A stretch of DNA of 64,000 bases from Dyadobacter fermentans. Lineage in GTDB: Bacteria > Bacteroidota > Bacteroidia > Cytophagales > Spirosomataceae. The notes below the pieces were generated by a model. That model made no database searches and had not been told where the DNA came from. It was given only the letters and a program-made list of their open reading frames with translations. Below are positions 16,054-24,879 of this stretch, one piece after another. The stretch covers positions 434,001 through 498,000 of the forward strand of contig NZ_JAHXBN010000011.1 of NCBI RefSeq assembly GCF_019924045.1, given 5' to 3'. Both the position numbers and the translations under genes were made by a program. Every line of letters starts with the position of its first letter. Positions within the stretch are counted from its first letter, which is position 1.

Positions 16054-17910
16054 TTATTTCACTTTTGTAGCCTTGAAACGCGGGGCAGTTTTAGGCACTG
16101 TCGGCCAAACGTTATTATCAAGGTCGATGTCGGCCATGCGCTGGCTCGGATCGATCGCGATCGCCTGAATATCCGAAATGTTACGCTCGATGGTGAAGGA
16201 ATACTCAGGGTAAGTCCAGCCCCAGTCGGCCAGTTGCGTGGTTTTGGTATAGAGCTTCTCATTTTTCTCGCCCCTCATGATTTCGAGCGGGATATAAAAA
16301 TTCTCCTCTGTGCCGTCTTTGTAGCTTACCACCACATCCAGCGGCATCGGCATTTGGCCGATTCTTTCGAGCACTATATCTGTTTTCCCAGCAGTGGCAA
16401 CTACTTCCCGAATGCCGTAATCGATCGTTTTGGTCGTCCCCACAAAGTTCTCCCAGAACCAGTCCAGTTCCAGGCCCGATTCCTTTTCCATAATGCGTTT
16501 CAAATCGGTCGGGTTCGGATGTTTGAACTTCCACTCATTGAAGTACCGCTTCATTCCGCGTTGGAAAGTTTCCTTACCCATGATATAATTAAGCTGATTC
16601 AGGAAAACGGCGCCCTTGTTGTAACTCGCAATACTGTATGCCTTATTGGTATTATAATGGTCGGCGTGCGTCGTAAGCGGCTCCTCCGTACCGGACTTCA
16701 CCAGACTGCGGTAGCTGGTGGTAGCGCTGCGTTGCGGATCGCCTTTGGCAGGAAAGAGCTCGTTCATCACGATATTCTGCGCGTAGGTCGTGAAACCTTC
16801 GTCCATCCAGGGATATTTAGACTCATTGGTGCCCAAAAGCCCCTGGAACCAGCTGTGAATGGACTCGTGGACGGTCACGCTCGTTAGCGAATGCAAGTTC
16901 AGGCGCCCGGTGATAAGTGTCGCCATGGGATACTCCATACCACCGTCTCCGCCCTGGATTATCGAGTATTGCTTATACGGATAACGTCCGAATTGCTCGT
17001 TCATGATCTTGAACGAACGTACGGCCAGCGGCTCCATTTGCTTCCACACATTAGCCAGTGTATCGGTTTGGTAGAAGAAATGCAGGTCTAGTTTATCGTC
17101 TACTTTCACAACATCGTGTTGGTAGTCGCGGTCGGCGGCCCACATGAAGTCGTGTACTTCCGGTGCGATGAAATGCCAGGTAAGGCGCTCGCCGGGTTTG
17201 TGGGTGACATTTTTGGTAGAATAGCCGTGGCCAATTTTGTCCGGATTTTGCAAATAGCCCGTTCCCGCGATCGTGTAAGCCGCATCCATCGTGATTTTCA
17301 CATCAAAATCTCCCCAGACCCCGTAGAACTCGCGACCGATGTAAGGATTCGCGTGCCATCCCTCGTAATCGTACTCCGACATTTTGGGATACCATTGCGC
17401 CATCGAGTAGTCGATGCCTTCGTTATTATTGCGACCTGTGCGGCGGATCTGCAATGGTACCTGCGCTTCGAATTCCATATCGAAAGTATGCTGCGATTTC
17501 GGGAGGATCTTCTCGTTCAGAGTCACTTCGAGGATGGTCCCTACCAATTCATATTTCAGCGACTTTCCATTCTGTTTGAGGGAAAGCACTTTTTCGTAAC
17601 CGATCTCCGAAGGCAACAATTTGGAAATGCGGTCCTTCACCCGCGAATCGGGGTCGCTGATCGAGCGCGAGCGGACGTCCATCTGGCTGCCTGGCTGGAA
17701 TGCGTTCAGGTATAAATGGTAAAATACCTTTTGAAGTGTATCGGGGGAATTGTTGGTGTAAACGAGTTTTTGAGTGCCTTTGTACTGGTGTTTGACAGCA
17801 TCAAAATCAATCTCCATCTGGTACTTCGCGCGCTGCTGCCAACGGTCATTTTGTGCTGAAACCCGGATCGCCAGCGCGACCAGCATTAGCACGGATAATT
17901 TAAACTTCAT
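16054..17910 (-). CDS. M1-family zinc metallopeptidase, exported
   Basis: A 618-residue secreted aminopeptidase-like enzyme. I place the start at 17910, because the in-frame ATG at 17940 adds ten residues ahead of a clean signal peptide (MKFKLSVLMLVALAIRVSAQ). Gluzincin residues are intact: the exopeptidase motif GGMEYP (about 323-328), zinc site His348-Glu349-Ser-Ile-His352 and third ligand Glu371 (WMDEGFTTY). The C-terminal part is beta-rich and shorter than full M1 enzymes (about 850 residues), as is usual for this Bacteroidota group. It likely trims peptides in the periplasm or at the surface. Confidence 0.92.
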   Translation of the reverse strand: MKFKLSVLMLVALAIRVSAQNDRWQQRAKYQMEIDFDAVKHQYKGTQKLVYTNNSPDTLQKVFYHLYLNAFQPGSQMDVRSRSISDPDSRVKDRISKLLPSEIGYEKVLSLKQNGKSLKYELVGTILEVTLNEKILPKSQHTFDMEFEAQVPLQIRRTGRNNNEGIDYSMAQWYPKMSEYDYEGWHANPYIGREFYGVWGDFDVKITMDAAYTIAGTGYLQNPDKIGHGYSTKNVTHKPGERLTWHFIAPEVHDFMWAADRDYQHDVVKVDDKLDLHFFYQTDTLANVWKQMEPLAVRSFKIMNEQFGRYPYKQYSIIQGGDGGMEYPMATLITGRLNLHSLTSVTVHESIHSWFQGLLGTNESKYPWMDEGFTTYAQNIVMNELFPAKGDPQRSATTSYRSLVKSGTEEPLTTHADHYNTNKAYSIASYNKGAVFLNQLNYIMGKETFQRGMKRYFNEWKFKHPNPTDLKRIMEKESGLELDWFWENFVGTTKTIDYGIREVVATAGKTDIVLERIGQMPMPLDVVVSYKDGTEENFYIPLEIMRGEKNEKLYTKTTQLADWGWTYPEYSFTIERNISDIQAIAIDPSQRMADIDLDNNVWPTVPKTAPRFKATKVK

Positions 17911-17950
17911 TATAAGGTTAGTAATTTGATTAAACCGCAAATTAACGGAA

Positions 17951-17984
17951 TTGTCTGGTTTATAGGGAGAAAATTATATATTTG
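17951..17984 (+). promoter_or_regulatory. Promoter for the Uma2 gene
   Basis: An exact -7 TATATTTG (17977-17984) lies 16 bp before the ATG at 18001. TTG at 17951-17953 gives a 23-bp spacer, the long end of the accepted range. This implies a very short leader. Confidence 0.45.
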
Positions 17985-18000
17985 AGCAAAACTCACTACT

Positions 18001-18591
18001 ATGCAACGCTCCATCGAAATACCAAAAGAACTTATTTACGAGGAGTTTGACGGGCACCCAGTTTACCGTAAGGGATACCGCGATTATCTCGTGGGAACCA
18101 AAACGGTAGAAGAATTAATGGGTACCAGTAAATTACAGTGGTTTATCGTCACATCACTATTGAGAAAAATTCTTGAATTGTTCCAACCTGGCGAATATTT
18201 GGTCGGGACTAATGAACCGGGCGTACATCTCAGACGTGGCACCAACTTCGCAAACGACATAGCCATTTATCGTAAAGGGCAGCTTAAAATCGGATTGAAT
18301 TCTGTTAACTATGCCGAGATTCCCCCGGTGGTAGCCATTGAAGTAGATGTACGGGCCGATTGTTCCGATATTTTCTCAAATGAGTTCGAATATATGCAAG
18401 CAAAAAGTAAAAGGCTGCTGGATTTTGGAGCTCAAAAGATTATCTGGATAGACTCTGTCTCTAAAAAAGTCTCTATTATTTCGTCAGACCGTCGATGGGA
18501 AACCATCGATTGGGATTTGCCGTTCGAAATTCTTGACGGAAAGTACATCAATGTATGGGACTTGATGTTGAAAAATGGTTTTGAAGCGTAA
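18001..18591 (+). CDS. Uma2-family (DUF820) putative restriction-like endonuclease
   Basis: A 196-residue member of the Uma2/DUF820 family, which has a PD-(D/E)XK nuclease fold. The core shows NDIAIY near residue 86, PPVVAIEVDVRA near 105 supplying acidic residues, and GAQKIIWID near 145 for the conserved Gln/Lys region. The family is common in cyanobacteria and Bacteroidota and is often found singly; its biological role is not established. No methylase or helicase partner is nearby. It is a monocistronic unit with its own promoter. Confidence 0.8.
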   Translation: MQRSIEIPKELIYEEFDGHPVYRKGYRDYLVGTKTVEELMGTSKLQWFIVTSLLRKILELFQPGEYLVGTNEPGVHLRRGTNFANDIAIYRKGQLKIGLNSVNYAEIPPVVAIEVDVRADCSDIFSNEFEYMQAKSKRLLDFGAQKIIWIDSVSKKVSIISSDRRWETIDWDLPFEILDGKYINVWDLMLKNGFEA

Positions 18592-18735
18592 ACTGTGCAT
18601 CATTCTCCACAAAAAACCTCATTTTTAAGCGATTAAAGCGGTTTGGAGCATTTTAGGCATATTTACGCTTCTGGCATAGTGTTGGTAATTATTGAATCAG
18701 AAATCAATAATCGAAAACCTAAATATTTGTCACTC

Positions 18736-18900
18736 ATGCTTAGATGGACCGTAATATTTCTCGTTATCGCTATCGTGGCCGGGATCCTCGGATTCGGTGG
18801 TATAGCGGCAGGCGCAGCCGGAATTGCTAAAATTCTTTTCTTCGTATTCCTCGTTCTCTTCGTGTTAAGCTTATTAAGCCGTGGTGTCGGGCGATCCTGA
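18736..18900 (+). CDS. DUF1328-family small membrane protein (YtjA-like)
   Basis: A 54-residue hydrophobic peptide. An upstream in-frame ATG at 18643 would add 31 residues unlike the family, so 18736 is preferred ([20 protein letters not shown]). Two helices are separated by a glycine/alanine stretch ([15 protein letters not shown]) that is the DUF1328 hallmark. Members are membrane peptides of unknown function, in some species linked to envelope or general stress. A strong hairpin terminator follows 24 bp after the stop. Confidence 0.82.
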   Translation: MLRWTVIFLVIAIVAGILGFGGIAAGAAGIAKILFFVFLVLFVLSLLSRGVGRS

Positions 18901-18924
18901 CGACTTCCGGAAATACAATAAATG

Positions 18925-18953
18925 AAAAAAGCGGACCCGATGTCCGCTTTTTT
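18925..18953. terminator. Bidirectional terminator between the DUF1328 gene and guaA
   Basis: GCGGAC (18931-18936) pairs with GTCCGC (18942-18947), extended by A6 before and T6 after, around a 5-base loop. Convergent guaA stops at 18962, so the same hairpin can serve it. Confidence 0.88.
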
Positions 18954-18961
18954 CGTATTCC

Positions 18962-20491
18962 TTATTCCCATTCGATGGTAGCCGGCGGCTTCGAAGAGAT
19001 GTCGTACACGACTCTGTTCACCCCTTTTACCTTATTGATAATATCATTGGATACTTCTGCGAGGAAATCATATGGCAAATGCGCCCAGTCGGCAGTCATA
19101 CCGTCGACAGAGGTTACCGCACGCAGCGCAACCACGCGCTCGTATGTGCGCTCGTCGCCCATTACACCTACGCTCTGCACGGGAAGGAGCATTGCGCCCG
19201 CCTGCCAAACGTCCTTATAAAGATCCCATTTGCGGAGACCGCCGATGAAGATCGCGTCCACTTCTTGCAGAATAGCGACTTTCTCAGCAGTGATTTCGCC
19301 CAAAATACGGATCGCCAGACCTGGTCCCGGGAAGGGGTGGCGGCTGAGGATCTTCTCGTCGATACCCAGTGTACGTCCAACCGCCCTTACCTCGTCTTTA
19401 AACAGAGTGTTCAGCGGCTCTACTACTTTCAGTTTCATGAAATCGGGCAAACCACCCACGTTGTGGTGCGATTTGATCGTCGCCGAAGGTCCTTTTACCG
19501 AAACGGATTCGATCACGTCGGGATAAATAGTGCCTTGGCCGAGCCATTTCACATCCTCGATCAGATGTGCTTCCTGGTCGAAAATATCGATGAACGACTT
19601 TCCGATCGCCTTGCGTTTCGCTTCGGGATCGCTCAGGCCGTCGAGCGACTGGTAAAAGTGTGATTTAGAATCCACACCTTTAATATTAAGGCCCATATCC
19701 TGGTAAGAATGGAGCACTTGCTCGAATTCATCCTTACGCAAAAGCCCATTATCTACGAAAATACAATAGAGGTTTTTGCCGATCGCGTGGTGTACCAGTG
19801 TGGCAGCTACCGTAGAATCCACACCGCCCGACAATGCCATCACGACCTTGTCGTTGCCCAGCTTCTGGCGAAGCTGTTCAATCGTATGCTCTACGAAAGA
19901 GTCGGAAGTCCAGTCCTGTTTGCACCCGCAAATGTTTACTACGAAGTTATGCAGCAACTTTTTACCCTCGGTAGTGTGGGTAACTTCCGGGTGGAACTGG
20001 ATACCATAGGTGAGTTCATCCTCCACTTTAAATGCAGCCACTTTCACCGATTCCGTAGAAGCGATCACATGGAAGTTCTGCGGCGCACGTACGATCGTGT
20101 CACCATGCGACATCCATACCTGCGACGATTCCGACAACCCAGCCAGCAATGAAGAATCCGTATCATCGATTTCCAGCTTCGCACGGCCATACTCGCGGTG
20201 TTGCGAAGGTTTCACTTCGCCGCCCAGCTCCTGCGCAAGCAGCTGCGCGCCATAGCATACACCCAGCAGGGGCAATGTTTTGCGGAATTTGTTCAGATCA
20301 ACCCGGGGAGAATCCTCGTCCCTTACCGAACAGGGGCTACCTGAGAGAATGACACCTTTGACGTTGGGAGTGAGTTCGGGGAAGTTGTTGTATGGGTGGA
20401 TTTCACAATAAACATTCAGTTCGCGAACTCTGCGTGCAATTAACTGGGTGTACTGTGAGCCAAAATCTAAAATCAGAATTTGTTCAGTCAT
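18962..20491 (-). CDS. guaA: GMP synthase (glutamine-hydrolysing)
   Basis: A 509-residue cytoplasmic enzyme that aminates XMP to GMP using glutamine and ATP, the last step of guanine nucleotide synthesis. I use the start at 20491 ([18 protein letters not shown]); the frame remains open 27 codons upstream to 20572 but that stretch does not match the family. The class I amidotransferase domain has Cys79 (GVCYGAQ) and the His167/Glu169 pair (FHPEV). The ATP pyrophosphatase P-loop is SGGVDS at 221-226, and the dimerisation domain ends KPPATIEWE, as in all GuaA proteins. Confidence 0.97.
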   Translation of the reverse strand: MTEQILILDFGSQYTQLIARRVRELNVYCEIHPYNNFPELTPNVKGVILSGSPCSVRDEDSPRVDLNKFRKTLPLLGVCYGAQLLAQELGGEVKPSQHREYGRAKLEIDDTDSSLLAGLSESSQVWMSHGDTIVRAPQNFHVIASTESVKVAAFKVEDELTYGIQFHPEVTHTTEGKKLLHNFVVNICGCKQDWTSDSFVEHTIEQLRQKLGNDKVVMALSGGVDSTVAATLVHHAIGKNLYCIFVDNGLLRKDEFEQVLHSYQDMGLNIKGVDSKSHFYQSLDGLSDPEAKRKAIGKSFIDIFDQEAHLIEDVKWLGQGTIYPDVIESVSVKGPSATIKSHHNVGGLPDFMKLKVVEPLNTLFKDEVRAVGRTLGIDEKILSRHPFPGPGLAIRILGEITAEKVAILQEVDAIFIGGLRKWDLYKDVWQAGAMLLPVQSVGVMGDERTYERVVALRAVTSVDGMTADWAHLPYDFLAEVSNDIINKVKGVNRVVYDISSKPPATIEWE

Positions 20492-20510
20492 ATATATGCT
20501 ATCTAAAACG

Positions 20511-20539
20511 CAAAGGTAGGGAGATTGGAGGAAAACCAA
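20511..20539 (-). promoter_or_regulatory. Promoter for guaA
   Basis: On the minus strand TTG (20537-20539), an 18-bp spacer, and TACCTTTG (20511-20518), an exact TAnnTTTG. It ends 20 bp before the chosen guaA start. The placement also supports 20491 rather than 20572 as the start. Confidence 0.6.
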
Positions 20540-20672
20540 AAAACGAAGTTGAAACTTCGCCACTTTGGTCATTCAAATAGCTATTTAACCGTTTAAACTT
20601 TTTTCCAGCCAATATGCAACTTCCTTTTATCCCTTTGTATCTATAAACCGAAAGATAGACACACACCACTTA

Positions 20673-20733
20673 TATAACATACAAGCCTTTTATGTAATCA
20701 AAGGTTCTATGTTATACCAAGTACCTATCTTTG
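20673..20733 (+). promoter_or_regulatory. Nested palindrome and promoter upstream of the beta-barrel receptor
   Basis: TATAACATA (20673-20681) and TATGTTATA (20708-20716) form perfect 9-bp inverted arms. Inside them CCTTT (20686-20690) and AAAGG (20700-20704) form a second pair with almost the same centre. An exact -7 TATCTTTG follows at 20726-20733; its -33 position overlaps the right-hand part of the palindrome. This has the geometry of a repressor operator for the gene at 20789. Confidence 0.5.
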
Positions 20734-20788
20734 CAGTGTACCTAATGGAACAACTCACCCCGGGTACGCTGAACTTTAACTATTAGCC

Positions 20789-23242
20789 ATGAAAATCTTA
20801 ATGAACCTAACTGCAGCGCTGCTGCTGGGCAGTGGATTTGTGCACGCACAAGCTCCCCAGCCTCTTACCGGAAAAGGAAAAATCACCGGCGCGGTGCTTG
20901 ATGAAAAGTCACAACCGTTCCCGTTTGTGAACGTCCTTCTGCTACAAGCCAAAGACTCGGTACTTGTAAAAGGGCTTGCGGCCGACGAGCAGGGCAAATT
21001 TGCGTTCGACCAGGTAGCAGCAGGCAAATACCTTACGCTGATCTCCATGGTAGGTTACCAGAAAGCATACAGCGAACCATTTAATGTAAAAGACGCTCCC
21101 GTAAACCTTCCCACTGTCAATCTGAAATCGGATATCAAATCTCTGAGCGAAGTGACAGTCGTGGCGAAAAAACCATTCATCGAGCAGGAAATCGACCGGA
21201 CGGTGGTGAATGTGGAAAACAGCATTGTTTCCGCCGGCGCAACCGCATTGGAAGTACTTGAACGCGCTCCCGGCGTGACGGTGGATCAGCAGAACGAGCA
21301 ATTGAAACTGCGGGGTAAGGAAGGGGTGATTGTTCAGATCGACGGGAAACAGACTTTTTTATCTCAGCAGGAACTGATTACCCTCCTCCGCAACACGCCG
21401 AGCGACAACATTGAGAAAATTGAGTTGATCACTAACCCTTCGGCCAAATACGACGCAGCGGGCAACTCGGGGATCATCAATATCAAAATGAAGCGCAACA
21501 AGAACTACGGCACCAACGGGAATATCAACCTGGGTGGCGCATGGGCGAAATACGGTCGCGCAAATGCAACCGCGACGCTCAACCACCGGGCCGGAAAGAT
21601 CAGCACATTTATCAGCGGCGGTGCTTTTTATAACAAAGGATTCAATAACAACGACATTTACCGCACCATTCCTTACGAGGATAAAGTGACGATTTTCGAC
21701 CAGCACACCGAGCGTATCAACAGATCCGAGTATTATAATGTGCGTGCCGGCCTCGATTACTTTGCAACGGACAAGACCACCGTAGGCGTATTGGTTTCCG
21801 GTTTCTACAACGATTGGAGCAACCCATTCGGACAAACCAACACCCGGATCCTGAACGAAGACCTAAGCCTGCAACGGACATTCCGGACCAACGTTTTCAA
21901 TGGCGGGAAGATGAATAACATCAGTTCCAACGTGAACCTGAAACACCAGTTCAACGACAAGGGAAAAGAACTGACTTTCGACCTGGATTACGTGCACTAC
22001 GGCGGCAAAAAGAAAAGCGACCTGGATACCCGTTACTTCAATGCAAACGGCACGCCGGATGAGGCTGCTACGGAAATGGTCCGCAACGATATGCCTTCCG
22101 ACATCAACATTGCGATGGCGAAACTGGATTACACCCAAACGATCGGCAAAGGCAAGTTCGAAACCGGTTTGAAATCGAGCTATGTGACTTCGGATAATGA
22201 TATGGTGTTTGAAACCTTCGTCGACAGCTGGCAATTTGACCCGAAACGCTCGAACCGTTTCAAATATACCGAGAACGTGAATGCAGCTTATGCGAACTAC
22301 GCCGGTGCTATTTCGAAGAAAATCAAATATCAGTTGGGCGTTCGTGCGGAACACACGCATTCGATCGGTAACTCGATCACGCTGAACCAGAAACGCGACA
22401 GAAACTATATCAACTTTTTCCCAAGCGTATTCTTATCGAACCAACTGGATACCAACAACGTGATCAACCTGTCGTACAGCCGCCGGATCGACCGCCCGAA
22501 TTACCAGTCACTGAACCCGTTCGAGTTTTACCTGGATCCGTACACATTCCAGCGCGGTAACCCGAACCTGAGACCACAGTACACGCATTCGTTCCAGTTG
22601 GTCCACGTTTACAAAAACGCATTGAACACGACGCTGGCTTACAGCCGCATCAAAGATATGATCGCGGATGAATTGCCTCAGCAGATTGCGTCGGAAAACA
22701 AGACTTTCGTGACTTCGGATAACCTTGACAACCAGGACAATGTAAGCCTGACCGTCTCTTTCCCGATTCCAGTCACTAAATGGTGGCAAGTGCAGGCGAA
22801 CTTTACGGGTGTGTACAACCATTACAAGTCATATTACCTGGAACAGCAGCTGGAAATCAAGCAGACATCCTGGAATATGTACGCCAGCAACCAGTTTACG
22901 ATCGGCAAAGGATGGTCCGCCGAGCTCTCGGGATGGTACAATAGCCGGCAGTTCTATGGATTGTACGCAGCCCGCCCGATGGGGATGATCAATGCAGGCT
23001 TGCAAAAGAATATCCTGAACAAAAAAGGAACGATCCGTTTCAATGTGAACGATATCTTCTGGACCAACCGCTTCAACGGTACCGCGGTGTACAAGGATAT
23101 CAATTTCAAAGTGCGTTCCGAATGGCCTAGCCGCCAGTTCAGACTGACCTTCACTTACAACTTCGGCAACCAGAACGTGAAGGGTGCCCGCCAGCGCAAC
23201 ACCGGCTCGGATGACTTGCAGAAACGCGCAGGAGGCAATTAA
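20789..23242 (+). CDS. Outer-membrane beta-barrel (TonB-receptor-like) family protein
   Basis: An 817-residue outer-membrane protein. The signal peptide covers residues 1-20 (cleavage after VHA). A CarboxypepD_reg-like domain spans about 30-112 (KITGAVLDEKSQPFPFVNV). A TonB plug domain follows (LEVLERAPGVTVDQ, VQIDGKQTFLS, IEKIELITNPSAKYDAAGNSG). The rest is a barrel of the OMP_b-brl_3 type, not a SusC barrel, and no SusD gene follows. Such receptors generally import iron chelates or other scarce ligands; no ligand can be read here. The gene stands alone between the nested palindrome and a strong terminator. Confidence 0.88.
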   Translation: MKILMNLTAALLLGSGFVHAQAPQPLTGKGKITGAVLDEKSQPFPFVNVLLLQAKDSVLVKGLAADEQGKFAFDQVAAGKYLTLISMVGYQKAYSEPFNVKDAPVNLPTVNLKSDIKSLSEVTVVAKKPFIEQEIDRTVVNVENSIVSAGATALEVLERAPGVTVDQQNEQLKLRGKEGVIVQIDGKQTFLSQQELITLLRNTPSDNIEKIELITNPSAKYDAAGNSGIINIKMKRNKNYGTNGNINLGGAWAKYGRANATATLNHRAGKISTFISGGAFYNKGFNNNDIYRTIPYEDKVTIFDQHTERINRSEYYNVRAGLDYFATDKTTVGVLVSGFYNDWSNPFGQTNTRILNEDLSLQRTFRTNVFNGGKMNNISSNVNLKHQFNDKGKELTFDLDYVHYGGKKKSDLDTRYFNANGTPDEAATEMVRNDMPSDINIAMAKLDYTQTIGKGKFETGLKSSYVTSDNDMVFETFVDSWQFDPKRSNRFKYTENVNAAYANYAGAISKKIKYQLGVRAEHTHSIGNSITLNQKRDRNYINFFPSVFLSNQLDTNNVINLSYSRRIDRPNYQSLNPFEFYLDPYTFQRGNPNLRPQYTHSFQLVHVYKNALNTTLAYSRIKDMIADELPQQIASENKTFVTSDNLDNQDNVSLTVSFPIPVTKWWQVQANFTGVYNHYKSYYLEQQLEIKQTSWNMYASNQFTIGKGWSAELSGWYNSRQFYGLYAARPMGMINAGLQKNILNKKGTIRFNVNDIFWTNRFNGTAVYKDINFKVRSEWPSRQFRLTFTYNFGNQNVKGARQRNTGSDDLQKRAGGN

Positions 23243-23302
23243 GAGTGGAATTCCGGTCGAACGAGACCAGTGTTCATAAATTAGTTAGGTTTGTTATGCA
23301 GA

Positions 23303-23339
23303 AAATCCATCCCGCGATGTGCGGGATGGATTTCTTTTT
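23303..23339. terminator. Strong terminator between the receptor gene and pgk
   Basis: AAATCCATCCCGC (23303-23315) pairs perfectly with GCGGGATGGATTT (23321-23333) around GATGT, then CTTTTT. It lies between convergent genes and can act on both strands, though the minus-strand U-tract is weaker. Confidence 0.9.
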
Positions 23340-23364
23340 GATATAAACCTAATAAGTGAAATGC

Positions 23365-24555
23365 TTATGCTTGAAGCGCCGCAACACCCGGAAGCACTTT
23401 GCCTTCCATGTATTCGAGCAATGCACCGCCACCGGTTGATACGTAGCTTACGCGATCGCCGTAGCCTGCATTGTTGATCGCAGAAGCCGAGTCGCCGCCG
23501 CCGATCAATGAGAATGCGTCGTTGTCTTCGGTTACCGATACTACCGCCTCAGCGATTGCGTTGGTTCCTTTCGCGAAGTTCGGGAACTCGAATACGCCCA
23601 TCGGGCCGTTCCAGAGCACAGTTTTTGACTTTTTAATGATATCAGAGAAAATCTCCGCGGTTTTCGGACCGATGTCCAGGCCTTCCCATTCGTCAGGAAT
23701 GTTACCTGCTTCAACAACTTTACGATCCGCGTCGTTGGAGAATTTATCGGCGATTACCGTATCCACCGGCAATACCAGGTTAATACCTTTCGCTTTCGCT
23801 TTTTCGATCAGTTCAAGCGTAAGATCCTGCTTGTCGGCTTCGAGTAACGACTTACCGATGCTTCCGCCTTGCGCTTTGGAGAATGTATAGGACATACCGC
23901 CGCCGATAATGAGGTTATCCACTTTATCCAACAGGCGTTCGATGATCAGGATTTTGTCGGAAATTTTCGCCCCACCCATGATCGCCGTGAAAGGCCTTTC
24001 TGAATGTTCGAGCAGGCGCTCTGCATTATCGAGCTCCGCCTGCATGACATAACCGCAAACTTTATCCTTAAAAAACTTACCGATAACAGCCGTAGAAGCG
24101 TGTGCGCGGTGTGCGGTACCGAATGCATCCATTACCCACACATCACCGAGTTTCGAAAGCTTCTCAGCAAATTCTTCGTTACCTTTTTCTTCTTCTTTAT
24201 AAAAACGCAGGTTTTCGAGCAACAGAACTTCTCCCGGTTGCAATGCAGCGGCCAGCTCAGTAGCGCTTGCGCCAATGCAATCGTCGGCAAACTTCACAGT
24301 CTTTCCGAGGATCAGCGACAATGGGTTTACCAGGTGTTTCAGGGAGTACTTTTCGACAGGACCGTCCTTCGGGCGACCCAAGTGTGACATTAAAATGACG
24401 GAACCGCCGTCATTAAGAATCTTGCTGATTGTAGGAATGGTCGCACGGATACGCGTATCGTCCGTGATCTCAAATTTTTCATTAAGCGGGACATTGAAAT
24501 CCACGCGAACCAGGGCTTTTTTCCCTGAAAAATCATAAGAATCTAATGTTGTCAT
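23365..24555 (-). CDS. pgk: Phosphoglycerate kinase
   Basis: A 396-residue cytoplasmic glycolytic enzyme that transfers phosphate between 1,3-bisphosphoglycerate and ADP. Standard family length. The N-terminal substrate site is [12 protein letters not shown] (13-24) with [12 protein letters not shown] and SHLGRPK, the hinge region holds MGGAKISDK, and the C-terminal nucleotide site is [10 protein letters not shown] with STGGGALLE near the end. It is transcribed alone from an AT-rich spacer and is not linked to gap or tpi. Confidence 0.97.
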   Translation of the reverse strand: MTTLDSYDFSGKKALVRVDFNVPLNEKFEITDDTRIRATIPTISKILNDGGSVILMSHLGRPKDGPVEKYSLKHLVNPLSLILGKTVKFADDCIGASATELAAALQPGEVLLLENLRFYKEEEKGNEEFAEKLSKLGDVWVMDAFGTAHRAHASTAVIGKFFKDKVCGYVMQAELDNAERLLEHSERPFTAIMGGAKISDKILIIERLLDKVDNLIIGGGMSYTFSKAQGGSIGKSLLEADKQDLTLELIEKAKAKGINLVLPVDTVIADKFSNDADRKVVEAGNIPDEWEGLDIGPKTAEIFSDIIKKSKTVLWNGPMGVFEFPNFAKGTNAIAEAVVSVTEDNDAFSLIGGGDSASAINNAGYGDRVSYVSTGGGALLEYMEGKVLPGVAALQA

Positions 24556-24584
24556 GGGCAGGTAAAATTGTTTTCCATAGAGAG

Positions 24585-24592
24585 CAAATGTA
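24585..24592 (-). promoter_or_regulatory. -7 element of the pgk promoter
   Basis: TACATTTG on the minus strand is an exact TAnnTTTG, 30 bp upstream of the pgk start. No TTG is found at the expected -33 distance, so support is partial. Confidence 0.4.
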
Positions 24593-24879
24593 AATCAATT
24601 TCTTAATTATATACTATGCTTTTCAGAAAAGGCGGCGCGCATAATAGCTATAATCCTATTTTTACCTTTCATTTTTCTATAAAATCAGTATTTAACCAAA
24701 TTTTAATATAAACTGTCCTGCGCCCGCTGGTACCGCCCTTTTCGCCATTCAAAAACACCAAGCAAAAAATTCATTCACTCACTCCCGTTCCACGGCGGCT
24801 CATTCAATCATTCAGTCATTCGGTCATTCGGTCATTTTTTGGTAACTTTATTTCTTCATCAACTAAAAAAGTAACCGTT
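24593..24879. other. Intergenic spacer between divergent pgk and FAN1-like genes
   Basis: The left half (24593-24720) is AT-rich and shows no gene. The right half carries short repeats (ATTCATTCACTCACTC at 24769-24784, then the 8-bp array) and a weak -7 TAACTTTA (24843-24850) ahead of the TTG start at 24880. No RNA gene or long hairpin is recognisable. Confidence 0.6.
24800..24839 (+). repeat. 8-bp tandem array (TCATTCGG-like), five units
   Basis: Units are TCATTCAA, TCATTCAG, TCATTCGG, TCATTCGG and TCATTTTT, in exact 8-bp register. The array stops 3 bp before a -7-like TAACTTTA, so unit number would change what lies at -33 of the downstream gene. Confidence 0.85.
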
